Positions 25,161 to 33,603 of a DNA stretch of 42,021 bases are shown one piece after another. The stretch spans positions 1-42,021 of the forward strand of contig CAJQRX010000018.1 in assembly GCA_905612405.1 (NCBI GenBank), in the 5' to 3' direction. The DNA is from an uncultured Candidatus Thioglobus sp. GTDB taxonomy: Bacteria > Pseudomonadota > Gammaproteobacteria > PS1 > Pseudothioglobaceae. The notes beneath the pieces are model-generated. The model saw only the letters and a program-made list of their open reading frames with translations, searched no databases and was not told where the DNA came from. Positions within the stretch are counted from its first letter, which is position 1. Each line of letters begins with the position of its first letter. The translations under genes and the position numbers were made by a program.

Positions 25161-26228
25161 ATGAGATATACAGGATTAATTAATAAATATAGGGACACTC
25201 TGCCTGTCAGCGACAATACCCGCATCATAAGTCTTGGTGAAGGCAATACGCCATTAATTAGACTTGAAAATATCCCATGTAAAATGGGCACTCAAGTTAA
25301 GCTATATGTAAAGTATGAAGGATTAAATCCGACAGGCTCATTTAAAGACCGCGGAATGACTATGGCGGTTACAAAGGCTGTAGAAAGTGGCTCAAAAGCA
25401 ATTATCTGCGCGTCTACTGGAAATACTTCAGCTGCTGCAGCGGCCTATGCTGCAAGAGCAGGAATTAAAGCATTTGTTCTTATTCCAGAAGGAAAAATTG
25501 CACTAGGAAAATTAGCGCAAGCAATGATACATGGCTCTACTATTATTCAAATCAAAGGTAACTTTGATGATGGTATGCAGCTCGTTAAGGATGTTGCAGA
25601 ATTTGCACCAGTTTCAATAGTTAACTCAATTAATCCTTTTAGGCTTCAAGGTCAAAAAACTGCTGCATTTGAAATTATTGAAGAGCTCGGTCATGCTCCA
25701 GACTATCACTGCCTCCCTGTTGGTAATGCAGGAAATATTACCGCGCATTGGATGGGCTATTCAGAATATCACGAGAAAGGAATATCAGACTCAAGGCCTG
25801 CTATGCTTGGTTATCAAGCTGAGGGGGCTGCTCCGTTTATTCAGGGATCGAGAGTTCATAATCCAGAGACTATTGCCACCGCAATAAGAATTGGAAATCC
25901 TCAAAGCTGGGATAAAGCTCTAAAACTTAGTAAAGAATCGAATGGGTGGTTTGATGCATTTTCAGATGCAGAAATTTTAGCAACACAAAAAATGCTTACT
26001 GAGAAGGAAGGAATTTTTTGTGAACCAGCATCTGCAATATCTGTGGCGGGGGCTCTAAGAGATATAAGTTCAGGAAAAATACCTGATGGGTCAAGCGTTG
26101 TATGTACACTTACAGGTCACGGACTTAAAGATCCAGATACTGCAATCGCTCAATGTGATCAAAGTGCGATGATTAATGTTAGCCCAACACTTGAAGAAGT
26201 AAAAAAAGCCATCTTAAATAATATGTAG
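25161..26228 (+). CDS. thrC: Threonine synthase
   Basis: ThrC converts O-phosphohomoserine to threonine using PLP. The 355-residue protein is of the short monofunctional class. PLP Lys62 lies in NPTGSFKDRGMTMAV, ASTGNTSAAAAAYAARAG is the phosphate-substrate loop, and the glycine-rich PVGNAGNITAHW and TGHGLKDPDTA complete the site. No thrB (homoserine kinase) lies between hom and thrC, the usual order in many proteobacteria without the E. coli thrABC operon, so the kinase must be elsewhere. The gene follows hom closely and precedes cysM by 39 bases. Confidence 0.96.
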   Translation: MRYTGLINKYRDTLPVSDNTRIISLGEGNTPLIRLENIPCKMGTQVKLYVKYEGLNPTGSFKDRGMTMAVTKAVESGSKAIICASTGNTSAAAAAYAARAGIKAFVLIPEGKIALGKLAQAMIHGSTIIQIKGNFDDGMQLVKDVAEFAPVSIVNSINPFRLQGQKTAAFEIIEELGHAPDYHCLPVGNAGNITAHWMGYSEYHEKGISDSRPAMLGYQAEGAAPFIQGSRVHNPETIATAIRIGNPQSWDKALKLSKESNGWFDAFSDAEILATQKMLTEKEGIFCEPASAISVAGALRDISSGKIPDGSSVVCTLTGHGLKDPDTAIAQCDQSAMINVSPTLEEVKKAILNNM

Positions 26229-26267
26229 TTTTATAGGCTTTAAATTTATGATGATAACTATCAAATT

Positions 26268-27167
26268 ATGAGCAATCAAAACTATAAAACAATCGATCAA
26301 TGCATAGGAAATACTCCTTTAGTAAAACTGCAAAGATTAAATCCAAATCCCTCTAATATAATTCTTGGTAAACTTGAAGGTAATAATCCAGCTGGATCTG
26401 TAAAAGATCGCGCCGCCCTTAATATGATTACTGAGGCAGAAAAAAGGGGTGAGATTCATCCTGGAGACACTCTCATCGAAGCAACTAGTGGAAATACAGG
26501 AATTGCTTTAGCAATGGTTGCAGCCATCAAGGGCTACAAGATGATTCTAATTATGCAAGAAAATCTATCGCAAGAGAGAAAAGATGCGATGACTGCATAT
26601 GGCGCTGAATTGATTATAGTGACCAAAGAGCTTGGAATGGAAGGTGCGCGTGATCTTGCAAATCAAATGAGTTCAGAAAATAAAGGCCTTCAACTTAACC
26701 AATTTTCTAACCAGGATAATCCAAGTGCTCACTATGGCTCAACTGCTAGAGAGATTTGGAATGATACAAATGGAGAAGTTACACATTTCGTGAGCTCCAT
26801 GGGAACTACTGGCACTATTATGGGCGTCTCAAGATATCTCAAAGAAAAAAATCCAGCAATACAAATTGTAGGCATTCAGCCTGATGATGACTCACACATT
26901 CCAGGAATTAGGAGGTGGCCAAAAGAGTATCTCCCCTCTATCTTTGACTCAACCAGAGTAGATAAAATTATGGATATTTCGCAATCAAGTGCAGAGCAAG
27001 CAACAAGAGATCTTGCAACTCGTGAAGGCATCTTCTGTGGAGTGTCAGCTGGAGGCGCGGTAGCTTCTGCAATTGAGCTTTCTAAGCAGGTTAATAATGC
27101 CGTTATTGTTACAATTATTTGTGATCGCGGTGATCGCTATCTTTCTACAGGTGTTTTTAAAGCCTAA
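26268..27167 (+). CDS. cysM: Cysteine synthase B (O-acetylserine sulfhydrylase, CysM type)
   Basis: CysM makes cysteine (or S-sulfocysteine from thiosulfate) from O-acetylserine. The 299-residue length, the N-terminal IDQCIGNTPLVKLQRL, PLP Lys46 in NPAGSVKDRAALNMI, the substrate loop EATSGNTGIALAM and the C-terminal FCGVSAGGAVASAI are characteristic. IRRWPKEYLPSIFD matches CysM rather than CysK, and CysM accepts thiosulfate in enterics, which would suit a sulfur-oxidising relative. Grouping with hom and thrC suggests a shared serine, threonine and sulfur amino-acid theme. Confidence 0.94.
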   Translation: MSNQNYKTIDQCIGNTPLVKLQRLNPNPSNIILGKLEGNNPAGSVKDRAALNMITEAEKRGEIHPGDTLIEATSGNTGIALAMVAAIKGYKMILIMQENLSQERKDAMTAYGAELIIVTKELGMEGARDLANQMSSENKGLQLNQFSNQDNPSAHYGSTAREIWNDTNGEVTHFVSSMGTTGTIMGVSRYLKEKNPAIQIVGIQPDDDSHIPGIRRWPKEYLPSIFDSTRVDKIMDISQSSAEQATRDLATREGIFCGVSAGGAVASAIELSKQVNNAVIVTIICDRGDRYLSTGVFKA

Positions 27168-27275
27168 AATCTAAGTTTTTATATTTTTCTATCTGATTTG
27201 AAGGCTAATTTTTATCCAAAAAAATGTGTACAATTGTAATTTCGTAAATTATTAAAATTTAAATAGGAGAGACAA

Positions 27276-28133
27276 ATGAGTATTAAGCTAGGCTTTACAA
27301 AGTCGTCGATTGCATTTGCAGTTGCGCTATTATCATTAAACATGACAGTTCAAGCAGGTGCAGTTTATGATTATATTAAATCAAATAATGAGCTAATGAT
27401 TGCAACGGATGCAAACTGGGCGCCTTATTCATACATTAATGATGCCGGCGAAATGGAAGGTTTTGACGTTGATGTTGGTAGAGAAATTGCTAAGCGTATG
27501 GGCGTAGAAGCTCGCTTCATTACTCCTTCTTGGGATATTATTACTTCAGGTAACTGGAATATGCGTTGGGACGTATCAGTTGGCTCTATGACGCCAACAG
27601 AAACTCGCTCAGAAGTGCTAAATTTCCCTGCAGTTTATTATTACACTCCAGCTGGCTTTGCAGTTCACACAGATTCACCTGTGACAACATTGGCAGGTTT
27701 AAATGGAAAAAATATTTGCACCACAGCAGCCTCAACTTGGGAAATGTATCTTGAAGGAAGTCTAGATATGATTGATGCTCCAGCGTTTAAATATAAAGTT
27801 ACGCCAGGAACAATTACCTCTCTTGCTGATGGTCATACATGTCTTGATGATACTCGCCTAGGTGCTGGTGTTCGTAATGACGGTATCATTGACTCTATTC
27901 CGATGATTCAAGGTGCTATAGAAGATGGATATCCAATTCGTTTCTTAGGTGATCCTGCATTCTTTGAGCCGCTTTCAGTAGCAACTGATAAAGGCAATGA
28001 TGATCCTGAGCTAGATGCTGAGATTGTTAGAGTTATTGCTGAAATGAAAGCTGACTACACGCTAACTACTTTATCAATGAAGTGGTTTAAAAATGCAGAT
28101 GGTAGTTCAAATGACTACACTGTTGCGTTTTAA
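27276..28133 (+). CDS. Amino-acid ABC transporter substrate-binding protein (family 3)
   Basis: This is a 285-residue periplasmic binding protein. The signal peptide is about residues 1-27 (ending VQAG); the mature part has ELMIATDANWAPYSYINDAGEMEGFDVDVGREIAKRMG, the classical family 3 N-lobe with the amino-acid-binding region, then NWNMRWDVSVGSMTPTETRSEVLNF. A strong ribosome site AGGAGAG (27265-27271) precedes the ATG. It is the first gene of an importer with one permease and one ATPase. The ligand is not evident; cystine, a polar amino acid or an amine are possible, and the neighbouring cysM is only a weak hint. Confidence 0.88.
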   Translation: MSIKLGFTKSSIAFAVALLSLNMTVQAGAVYDYIKSNNELMIATDANWAPYSYINDAGEMEGFDVDVGREIAKRMGVEARFITPSWDIITSGNWNMRWDVSVGSMTPTETRSEVLNFPAVYYYTPAGFAVHTDSPVTTLAGLNGKNICTTAASTWEMYLEGSLDMIDAPAFKYKVTPGTITSLADGHTCLDDTRLGAGVRNDGIIDSIPMIQGAIEDGYPIRFLGDPAFFEPLSVATDKGNDDPELDAEIVRVIAEMKADYTLTTLSMKWFKNADGSSNDYTVAF

Positions 28134-28180
28134 TTAAAGCAGTTAGTTATATAAGTTTTAATTAGGTTTTAGAGAAAGGT

Positions 28181-29158
28181 ATGTTCGTCGATACCGTTAT
28201 TGAAGATAAGTCGCTGCACAAACCAGCGTTCCTTTTGGGATTATCAATAGCGGTATTGGCGTTTTTCTTTGCCTTTAATTTTACCGACACCATATTTGGT
28301 GAATTCCTTAGTCCAGTTATTGGAAATCCGCAAGAAAGTGGATTTTTTGGTCGACTAGTTGTTTCGTTTGTACTTGCAATAATAGTTGTCCTAAATTTAT
28401 TATTAATTAGCTTTACTAAGTTAAAAATTCAAATACTAATTGTTTGGATTGAATTATTTTTTCTTTTTCTTGCTTTTGCCTATTCTTTTGATCTTGAGAT
28501 AGCGTATATATTTATCGGTGAGCCAAGCAAAATTTGGCTTATGATTTCTAAAGGTCTATTCACCACGATTTATATTTCAGCAGTTTCAATTGCAATTGCT
28601 ACTGTAATAGCAATCGTTGGAGCTATTGCTAAACTTTCAAATAATGGATTTGCTTATGCGATAGCAAGTTTTTATACGTCTTTATTTAGAGGACTCCCTC
28701 TTCTTTTACAAATTTATCTAATTTATATGGGTCTTCCTCAGCTAGGATTCATGATTGATGCTATTCCTTCTGGTATTGCAGCTTTATCACTTTGTTATGG
28801 AGCCTACATGACGGAGATTTTTCGTGCAGGTATTCAAAGTATACCAAAAGGACAATGGGAAGCTTCAAGAGCATTAGGTTTTAAATCTGGACTGATACTT
28901 CGAAAAATTATATTACCTCAATCAATACCAATTATAGTCCCACCAACTGGTAACCAGTTTATTGCGATGCTTAAGGACAGCTCTTTAGTATCCGTTCTTG
29001 GGATTTGGGAGTTAATGTTTATGGCCAAAAAAATAGGTTCAAAAGATTTTAATAATTTAGAAATGTTACTTACAGCTGCAATGATTTATTGGGGTTTGAC
29101 AATCATACTTGAGGTAATTCAGTCTCAAATTGAGAGAAAATATCAACATAAAATATAA
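28181..29158 (+). CDS. Amino-acid ABC transporter permease with extra N-terminal membrane spans
   Basis: The 325-residue permease has a HisM/GlnP-type core in its C-terminal two-thirds (about 120-320): ISKGLFTTIYISAVSIAIATVIAI, SLFRGLPLLLQIYLIY, then the EAA loop EASRALGFKSGLILRKIILPQSIPIIVPPTGNQFIAMLKDSSLVSVLG. Ahead of this lie about 115 residues with three or four extra hydrophobic segments, so it is longer than the usual 220-240. Being the only permease, it probably forms a homodimer. It follows the binding-protein gene after 47 bases. Confidence 0.88.
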   Translation: MFVDTVIEDKSLHKPAFLLGLSIAVLAFFFAFNFTDTIFGEFLSPVIGNPQESGFFGRLVVSFVLAIIVVLNLLLISFTKLKIQILIVWIELFFLFLAFAYSFDLEIAYIFIGEPSKIWLMISKGLFTTIYISAVSIAIATVIAIVGAIAKLSNNGFAYAIASFYTSLFRGLPLLLQIYLIYMGLPQLGFMIDAIPSGIAALSLCYGAYMTEIFRAGIQSIPKGQWEASRALGFKSGLILRKIILPQSIPIIVPPTGNQFIAMLKDSSLVSVLGIWELMFMAKKIGSKDFNNLEMLLTAAMIYWGLTIILEVIQSQIERKYQHKI

Positions 29159-29160
29159 TC

Positions 29161-29271
29161 ATGAATTTAGATATTAAATTTCAAATAGATTTAGGTTTCA
29201 ATTTAATTATATTAATTGATTGCTTCGAAAAGTCTGATGAAGTTAGTGCAATATGGAGATCTAAATTATGA
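29161..29271 (+). CDS. Possible 36-codon small ORF before the ABC ATPase
   Basis: An ATG two bases after the permease stop opens a 36-codon frame ending in TGA, which overlaps the ATPase start by 4 bases (ATGA). The product ([20 protein letters not shown] at its start) has no recognisable domain and no clear ribosome site precedes it. It fits the spacing of a coupled operon but may be chance in this AT-rich gap. Confidence 0.2.
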   Translation: MNLDIKFQIDLGFNLIILIDCFEKSDEVSAIWRSKL

Positions 29272-30284
29272 TCATGCTATTACTTTTTTTGGTTGCATTT
29301 ACTGGAAGTTCTCTTGAATATTACTTAAATAAAACAGATAGTACTATAAAAAAAAGTGAGTTAAAAAGAGCTTTAAGTGCTAGTAGTAATGAACAAAAAC
29401 TAGAAGAATTAAGAACTATTAAATTAAAAGTTAATATTGAAGAAGGTAGAATCAAGACGCTAATTGCCTCTGAAAAAAAGAGAGAAGATAAAAACTCTTA
29501 TAAAAAGAAAATCACTTTGTCTTCATATAAAGTTAAAAGTAATCATTCGACTACTCGAGTAATCTCTCTAAAAGGGGTCAGCAAGTGGTATGAGGACTTT
29601 CAAGCCCTAAAAAATATTGATCTTGAAATAAATCTTAAAGAAAAAATTGTGATTTGTGGACCATCTGGTTCAGGAAAATCTACATTAATCCGCTGCCTTA
29701 ACAGACTGGAGGCTCATCAGGAAGGATCAATTCATATTGGTGGAATCGAGCTTAAAGAAACTATGCGTGATGTTGATATTATTCGCCAAGATATTGGAAT
29801 GGTATTTCAAAATTTTAATTTATTTCCGCATTTAACTGTCCTTGAAAACCTCATGGCTGGCCCAAACTGGGTAAGAGGAATTGATAAAAATGAAGCTAGA
29901 GAAAGAGCAGTTGCGATGCTTGAACAGGTCAGGATTCCAGAGCAGGCAGATAAATATCCAGATCAACTATCTGGTGGTCAGCAGCAGCGAGTTGCTATTG
30001 CTAGAAGTTTATGTATGCAGCCTAAAGTCATGTTATTCGATGAGCCAACTTCTGCGCTAGACCCCGAAATGGTTTCAGAAGTATTAGATACCATGGTTGA
30101 GCTTGCAAATAGTGGTATGACTATGATTTGTGTAACTCATGAAATGGGTTTTGCTAGGCAAGTTGCAGATAGGATTATATTTATGGCAGATGGGGAGATT
30201 GTGGAGCAAAATACTCCAGACGAATTCTTTAATAATCCAAAAAGTGATCGAACTAAGACTTTTTTAGACCAAATTCTTATCTAA
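29268..30284 (+). CDS. Amino-acid ABC transporter ATPase with N-terminal membrane-anchor-like extension
   Basis: This is a 338-residue ATPase of the GlnQ/HisP family, about 95 residues longer than usual. The ABC domain starts near residue 97 ([20 protein letters not shown]), with Walker [10 protein letters not shown] (131-139), [14 protein letters not shown], the signature [15 protein letters not shown], Walker [14 protein letters not shown] and [15 protein letters not shown]. The added N-terminus has a short hydrophobic segment ([20 protein letters not shown]) followed by about 75 Lys/Glu-rich, probably helical residues. The start is supported by GGAG at 29255-29258, nine bases before the ATG. 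A TTG at about codon 84 could give a conventional ATPase but lacks a ribosome site. Its position after the permease makes it the engine of this importer. Confidence 0.85.
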   Translation: MIMLLLFLVAFTGSSLEYYLNKTDSTIKKSELKRALSASSNEQKLEELRTIKLKVNIEEGRIKTLIASEKKREDKNSYKKKITLSSYKVKSNHSTTRVISLKGVSKWYEDFQALKNIDLEINLKEKIVICGPSGSGKSTLIRCLNRLEAHQEGSIHIGGIELKETMRDVDIIRQDIGMVFQNFNLFPHLTVLENLMAGPNWVRGIDKNEARERAVAMLEQVRIPEQADKYPDQLSGGQQQRVAIARSLCMQPKVMLFDEPTSALDPEMVSEVLDTMVELANSGMTMICVTHEMGFARQVADRIIFMADGEIVEQNTPDEFFNNPKSDRTKTFLDQILI

Positions 30285-30288
30285 TAAT

Positions 30289-31350
30289 TTAAACATTCTT
30301 AAAAAAATCTTTAAAAGCATCAATAACTGCCAAGATATCTTTTTTACTAATACCTAAATGACATACAAGCCTTCCTCGATTAAGATTAGAAATTATAATA
30401 TTTCTATCAAAAAGATGCTTTTCTAAATTCTCTCTATGCTCTTTTGGACAATCTACAAAAAGCATATTTGTTTGATTTTCACCATAGTCTATAGTTAATT
30501 CTGATATTGATGCTAAACCCTTTGCAAGAAATCTTGCATTATCATGATCCTCTTGAAGCCTCTGGATATTATTCTTTAAAGCATACATTCCGTAGGAGGC
30601 AATAACGCCAACTTGCCTCATACCGCCCCCAAGCATCTTTCGTAAACGCAAAGCTTTATTAATAGTAGCTTGATCGCCTACTAAAAGAGATCCAATTGGA
30701 GCGCCTAAGCCTTTTGATAAACATATTGAAATACTATCAAAACTTTTAGTTAAGACCTTCATTGTTAAGCCTGAATGTATATGCGCATTAAATAAGCGAG
30801 CACCATCTAAGTGTACTTTTAAACCTCTACTATGCGCCCCTTTTGCCAACTCATCAAGCTCATGTTGAGGCTGAACTTTTCCAGAAAAAGTATTTTCTAA
30901 ACAAAGTAATTTTGTTACAGCATAGTGAGGGTCATTATCTTTAATTTGACTTAGCATATCGCTTACTTTCATAGATCCAGATTCTGAAGTATCAATAGGA
31001 CAAATCCCTACACCACCTAGAACTGAAACTCCTCGAGCCTCATAGACGTTAGTATGATAATGCCTGCCAATCAAAACCTCATCACCTCTTTGGCAATGGG
31101 CGAGCATAGCAGTTAAATTACTTTGAGTGCCGCTAGGGAAAAATAAGCTTGCTTCTTTTCCCAGGAGATTTGCTGCATATTCTTGTAGCTCAATTACTTC
31201 AATATCCTCTTCATAAACATCATCTCCAAGCTTTGTATTATCAATACTTGCAAGCATCTCATTAGAGGGTAAAGTAATTGTATCACTTCGAAAATCTATT
31301 GGATTCTCTAACTTCTCTTGGTTACTGATATTTCTCTTATATTGACTCAT
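30289..31350 (-). CDS. ltaE: Low-specificity L-threonine aldolase family enzyme
   Basis: The 353-residue PLP enzyme cleaves threonine, allo-threonine or other beta-hydroxy amino acids to glycine plus an aldehyde. FRSDTITLPSNEML (20-33) and the GDDVYEED motif (42-49) are standard N-terminal marks, FFPSGTQSNLTAMLAH (70-85) binds PLP, LDGARLFNA (181-189) holds the PLP-nitrogen Asp182, and Lys213 in LSKGLGAPIGS is the Schiff base. It starts 13 bases after the stop of a 2OG oxygenase gene, so the two are probably cotranscribed; the oxygenase might supply a beta-hydroxylated substrate. Its 3' end is 4 bases from the ABC ATPase stop, tail-to-tail. Confidence 0.92.
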   Translation of the reverse strand: MSQYKRNISNQEKLENPIDFRSDTITLPSNEMLASIDNTKLGDDVYEEDIEVIELQEYAANLLGKEASLFFPSGTQSNLTAMLAHCQRGDEVLIGRHYHTNVYEARGVSVLGGVGICPIDTSESGSMKVSDMLSQIKDNDPHYAVTKLLCLENTFSGKVQPQHELDELAKGAHSRGLKVHLDGARLFNAHIHSGLTMKVLTKSFDSISICLSKGLGAPIGSLLVGDQATINKALRLRKMLGGGMRQVGVIASYGMYALKNNIQRLQEDHDNARFLAKGLASISELTIDYGENQTNMLFVDCPKEHRENLEKHLFDRNIIISNLNRGRLVCHLGISKKDILAVIDAFKDFFKNV

Positions 31351-31363
31351 AACTAATTTTCTC

Positions 31364-32020
31364 TTAAGGTGTATATTCTGGATAGGCTAAAGTAGCCACA
31401 AGATGGGTTCTAGAGTCCTCTCCACCATTAAGAGCAGTATGGTAGCCTCGCGTATCCGTAAAATATACGGAGCCATCAGCAGGAAGGTGGGTGCAGTGAT
31501 GATTTACTATAAATAAAGCACCTGGGTTTGTATAAATTGGAATATGTATCCGTGGCTCAGGATCTCTATGCCATGAATTACAATTAAAACTATCTTTTTC
31601 TAATATGCGTATCCTCCCAATAGGGTAACGAGCTGACAGTTCCTTATGAATAGTTTCAAAATAAGTACCCTTAAACACATCAACGAGCTCTGTAAATGAA
31701 CTCTCATTGACTAGCTCATCCTTTGCAATCTCTTCATAGCTATCATCTACCCGAGTATAGTAGCGACCCACGAGATTATTATCAGCCTCAACAGAGCTAT
31801 TCTTTCTACGAGTCATCGCAAGAGCATGAAAACCTGATGCAGCAGTTTTAAACTCTGATTTAGCCTTAACTTCATCAAGCGCCTCTTGCATTTGATTGAT
31901 ATCAAACTTAAGATTTAATTTTATAATGTGCTCATTGCCTTTGAAAGAGGCAACTGATTCAATATCAACTTTTTTATTTATATATGAATTTAACTCTTTT
32001 GTGTCCTGGTAGATGCTCAT
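31364..32020 (-). CDS. Asp/Asn beta-hydroxylase-fold 2-oxoglutarate/Fe(II) oxygenase
   Basis: The 218-residue cytoplasmic protein has the double-stranded beta-helix signature in its C-terminal half: RIRILEKDSFNCNSWHRDPEPRIHIPIYTN gives iron ligands His151 and Asp153 with the usual nearby Arg157 and His159, and GYHTALNGGEDSRTHLVATL gives the third ligand His194 and 2-oxoglutarate-binding Arg204. This matches the aspartyl/asparaginyl beta-hydroxylase fold, which includes enzymes acting on free amino acids. No signal or membrane segment is present. It is upstream of, and probably in one operon with, the threonine aldolase. The substrate is unknown; a free amino acid or amine such as lysine, trimethyllysine or an osmolyte is conceivable. 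Confidence 0.8.
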   Translation of the reverse strand: MSIYQDTKELNSYINKKVDIESVASFKGNEHIIKLNLKFDINQMQEALDEVKAKSEFKTAASGFHALAMTRRKNSSVEADNNLVGRYYTRVDDSYEEIAKDELVNESSFTELVDVFKGTYFETIHKELSARYPIGRIRILEKDSFNCNSWHRDPEPRIHIPIYTNPGALFIVNHHCTHLPADGSVYFTDTRGYHTALNGGEDSRTHLVATLAYPEYTP

Positions 32021-32064
32021 CAGTTAGATTTTATTTGAGATAACAATTAAATTATATATCTGAA

Positions 32065-32490
32065 TTATTGAAAAGGCTTAACAACAACAAGAATGATAAT
32101 GCCCACAAGAAGCAAAACTGGAAACTCGTTAAACCACCGATAAAAAGTGTGACTACGTGTGTTTTTATCCTCAGCAAATACTCTTACCAAATAGCCACAA
32201 TAAAAATGATACGCTATTAGAATGGTTACTAAAACTAACTTAAGTTGAAACCATAGTAGACTAATATAGTAATCCCATCTCTCATAGGACAACCAGACCC
32301 CCATAAAAATAGCAATAGCAAAACTTGGCATCATAATGCCTCTATATAATTTTCGCTCCATTATTTTGAAGCGCTCAATACTAATTTCATCCTTTGACAT
32401 AGCATGATAAACAAAAAGTCGCGGCAAATAAAATAGTGCTGCAAACCAAGTTATTATCGTCAAAATGTGAAAAGCCTTAATCCAAAGCAT
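32065..32490 (-). CDS. hemJ: Protoporphyrinogen IX oxidase HemJ
   Basis: HemJ oxidises protoporphyrinogen IX in the membrane, the penultimate step of haem synthesis in bacteria without HemG or HemY. The 141-residue product has four membrane spans and the family's N-terminal WIKAFHILTIITWFAALFYLPRLFVYHAM with the conserved histidine at position 8, then ERKLYRGIMMPSFAIAIFMGVWL and the conserved lysine in LWFQLKLVLV. The gene is divergent from ftsY and lies about 1.4 kb from hemC, another haem gene. Length and topology match the family exactly. Confidence 0.93.
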   Translation of the reverse strand: MLWIKAFHILTIITWFAALFYLPRLFVYHAMSKDEISIERFKIMERKLYRGIMMPSFAIAIFMGVWLSYERWDYYISLLWFQLKLVLVTILIAYHFYCGYLVRVFAEDKNTRSHTFYRWFNEFPVLLLVGIIILVVVKPFQ

Positions 32491-32640
32491 TTGAACTCCT
32501 AAATAGATACATAATACCGTCAGAATGCAATGAATTTATAGGATTAATTAAAGAAGTTATATGAAACACTATCTGTTGATTAACAGTTATTATGTTGATT
32601 GACATAGTAAAATTTGTCTAGTCTTTATAATTAAACTTCA
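32491..32640. promoter_or_regulatory. hemJ-ftsY divergent region with tandem TGTTGATTRACA repeats
   Basis: In this 150-base divergent gap, TGTTGATTAACA (32574-32585) and TGTTGATTGACA (32593-32604) form a direct repeat 19 bases apart. The first copy lies within an inverted repeat CTGTT-GATT-AACAG (32573-32586). A TATAAT at 32626-32631 near the ftsY ATG could be its -10; the TTGACA at 32599-32604 is 21 bases from it, too far for a standard promoter. No regulator can be named. Confidence 0.4.
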
Positions 32641-33594
32641 ATGTTAAACTTTTTTAAAAAAAATCAAAGCCCTGAGTCTGAAGGTGAGCCAAAAAAACCT
32701 TCACTTAAAGAAAGGCTATTTAAATCCAAAACTAAACTTGGAGATGGTCTCTCATCGCTCCTTATAGGTAAAAAGAAAATAGATGAAGAGCTTCTTGAAG
32801 ATTTAGAAATGCTTTTAATTAGTGCAGATATAGGTATTCAAACCACTGATAAGGTTATTGAGTCTGTAAGAAAAAAAGCATCTAGAAAAGAACTTAAGGA
32901 TAGTAATGGTCTTTACGAACTTATAAAAATTGAACTTGAATCATTCTTAATTAAAGAAAATTTACTACAAACAAATGTTGATAAAACTTTTGTTATTCTT
33001 GTTGTTGGCATTAATGGTGCTGGAAAAACTACCACGATTGGTAAGCTTGCTAAGCTATTTCAAAGTGAAGGAAAAACTGTAATGCTTGCAGCTGGAGACA
33101 CTTTTCGTGCTGCTGCTGTGGAGCAGCTTCAAGTTTGGGGTCAGAGGAATGATATTCCAGTCATCGCTCAAAAAACAGGGGCTGACGCAGCCTCAGTTGT
33201 ATATGACGCCTACCAGTCAGCGATTGCTAAAAATATTGATATATTAATTGCAGATACTGCAGGAAGACTTCATACGCAAGATAATTTGATGCAAGAACTT
33301 GAAAAAATTAAAAGAGTACTAAAAAAACATAATGAAGATGCACCACATGAAACCCTCTTAGTTATCGATGGTGGATCAGGTCAGAATGCAATTCAACAAG
33401 CAAATGAATTTCATAAATCCATCAACCTATCGGGACTCGCTGTCACTAAACTTGATGGCACAGCCAAAGGTGGGGTTTTATTTGCAATTTCAGACTCTCT
33501 TAAACTGCCTATTCGTTTTATTGGGGTTGGCGAAGCAATCGATGATTTAAAACCTTTTAATGCAAAAGATTTTGTTGATGCTTTATTTGATTAG
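32641..33594 (+). CDS. ftsY: Signal recognition particle receptor FtsY
   Basis: FtsY is the GTPase receptor that takes SRP-bound ribosomes to the Sec translocon. The 317-residue form lacks the long acidic A domain of E. coli (497 residues) and keeps a short Lys-rich N-terminus (1-30), the helical N domain (about 25-105) and the NG GTPase: G1 GINGAGKTT (123-131), AAGDTFRAAAVEQL, G3 ADTAGRLHT, G4 TKLDGTAKGG. Membrane attachment would rely on the N-terminal amphipathic helix (MLNFFKKN, KERLFKSKTKLG). It is complete and monocistronic, and ends tail-to-tail with phhB. Confidence 0.96.
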   Translation: MLNFFKKNQSPESEGEPKKPSLKERLFKSKTKLGDGLSSLLIGKKKIDEELLEDLEMLLISADIGIQTTDKVIESVRKKASRKELKDSNGLYELIKIELESFLIKENLLQTNVDKTFVILVVGINGAGKTTTIGKLAKLFQSEGKTVMLAAGDTFRAAAVEQLQVWGQRNDIPVIAQKTGADAASVVYDAYQSAIAKNIDILIADTAGRLHTQDNLMQELEKIKRVLKKHNEDAPHETLLVIDGGSGQNAIQQANEFHKSINLSGLAVTKLDGTAKGGVLFAISDSLKLPIRFIGVGEAIDDLKPFNAKDFVDALFD

Positions 33595-33603
33595 TTAACT
33601 TAT

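Noticed and set aside
32599..32631. TTGACA and TATAAT as a sigma-70 promoter for ftsY
   Set aside because: The spacer is 21 bases, outside the usual 15-19; the -10 alone may still be used.
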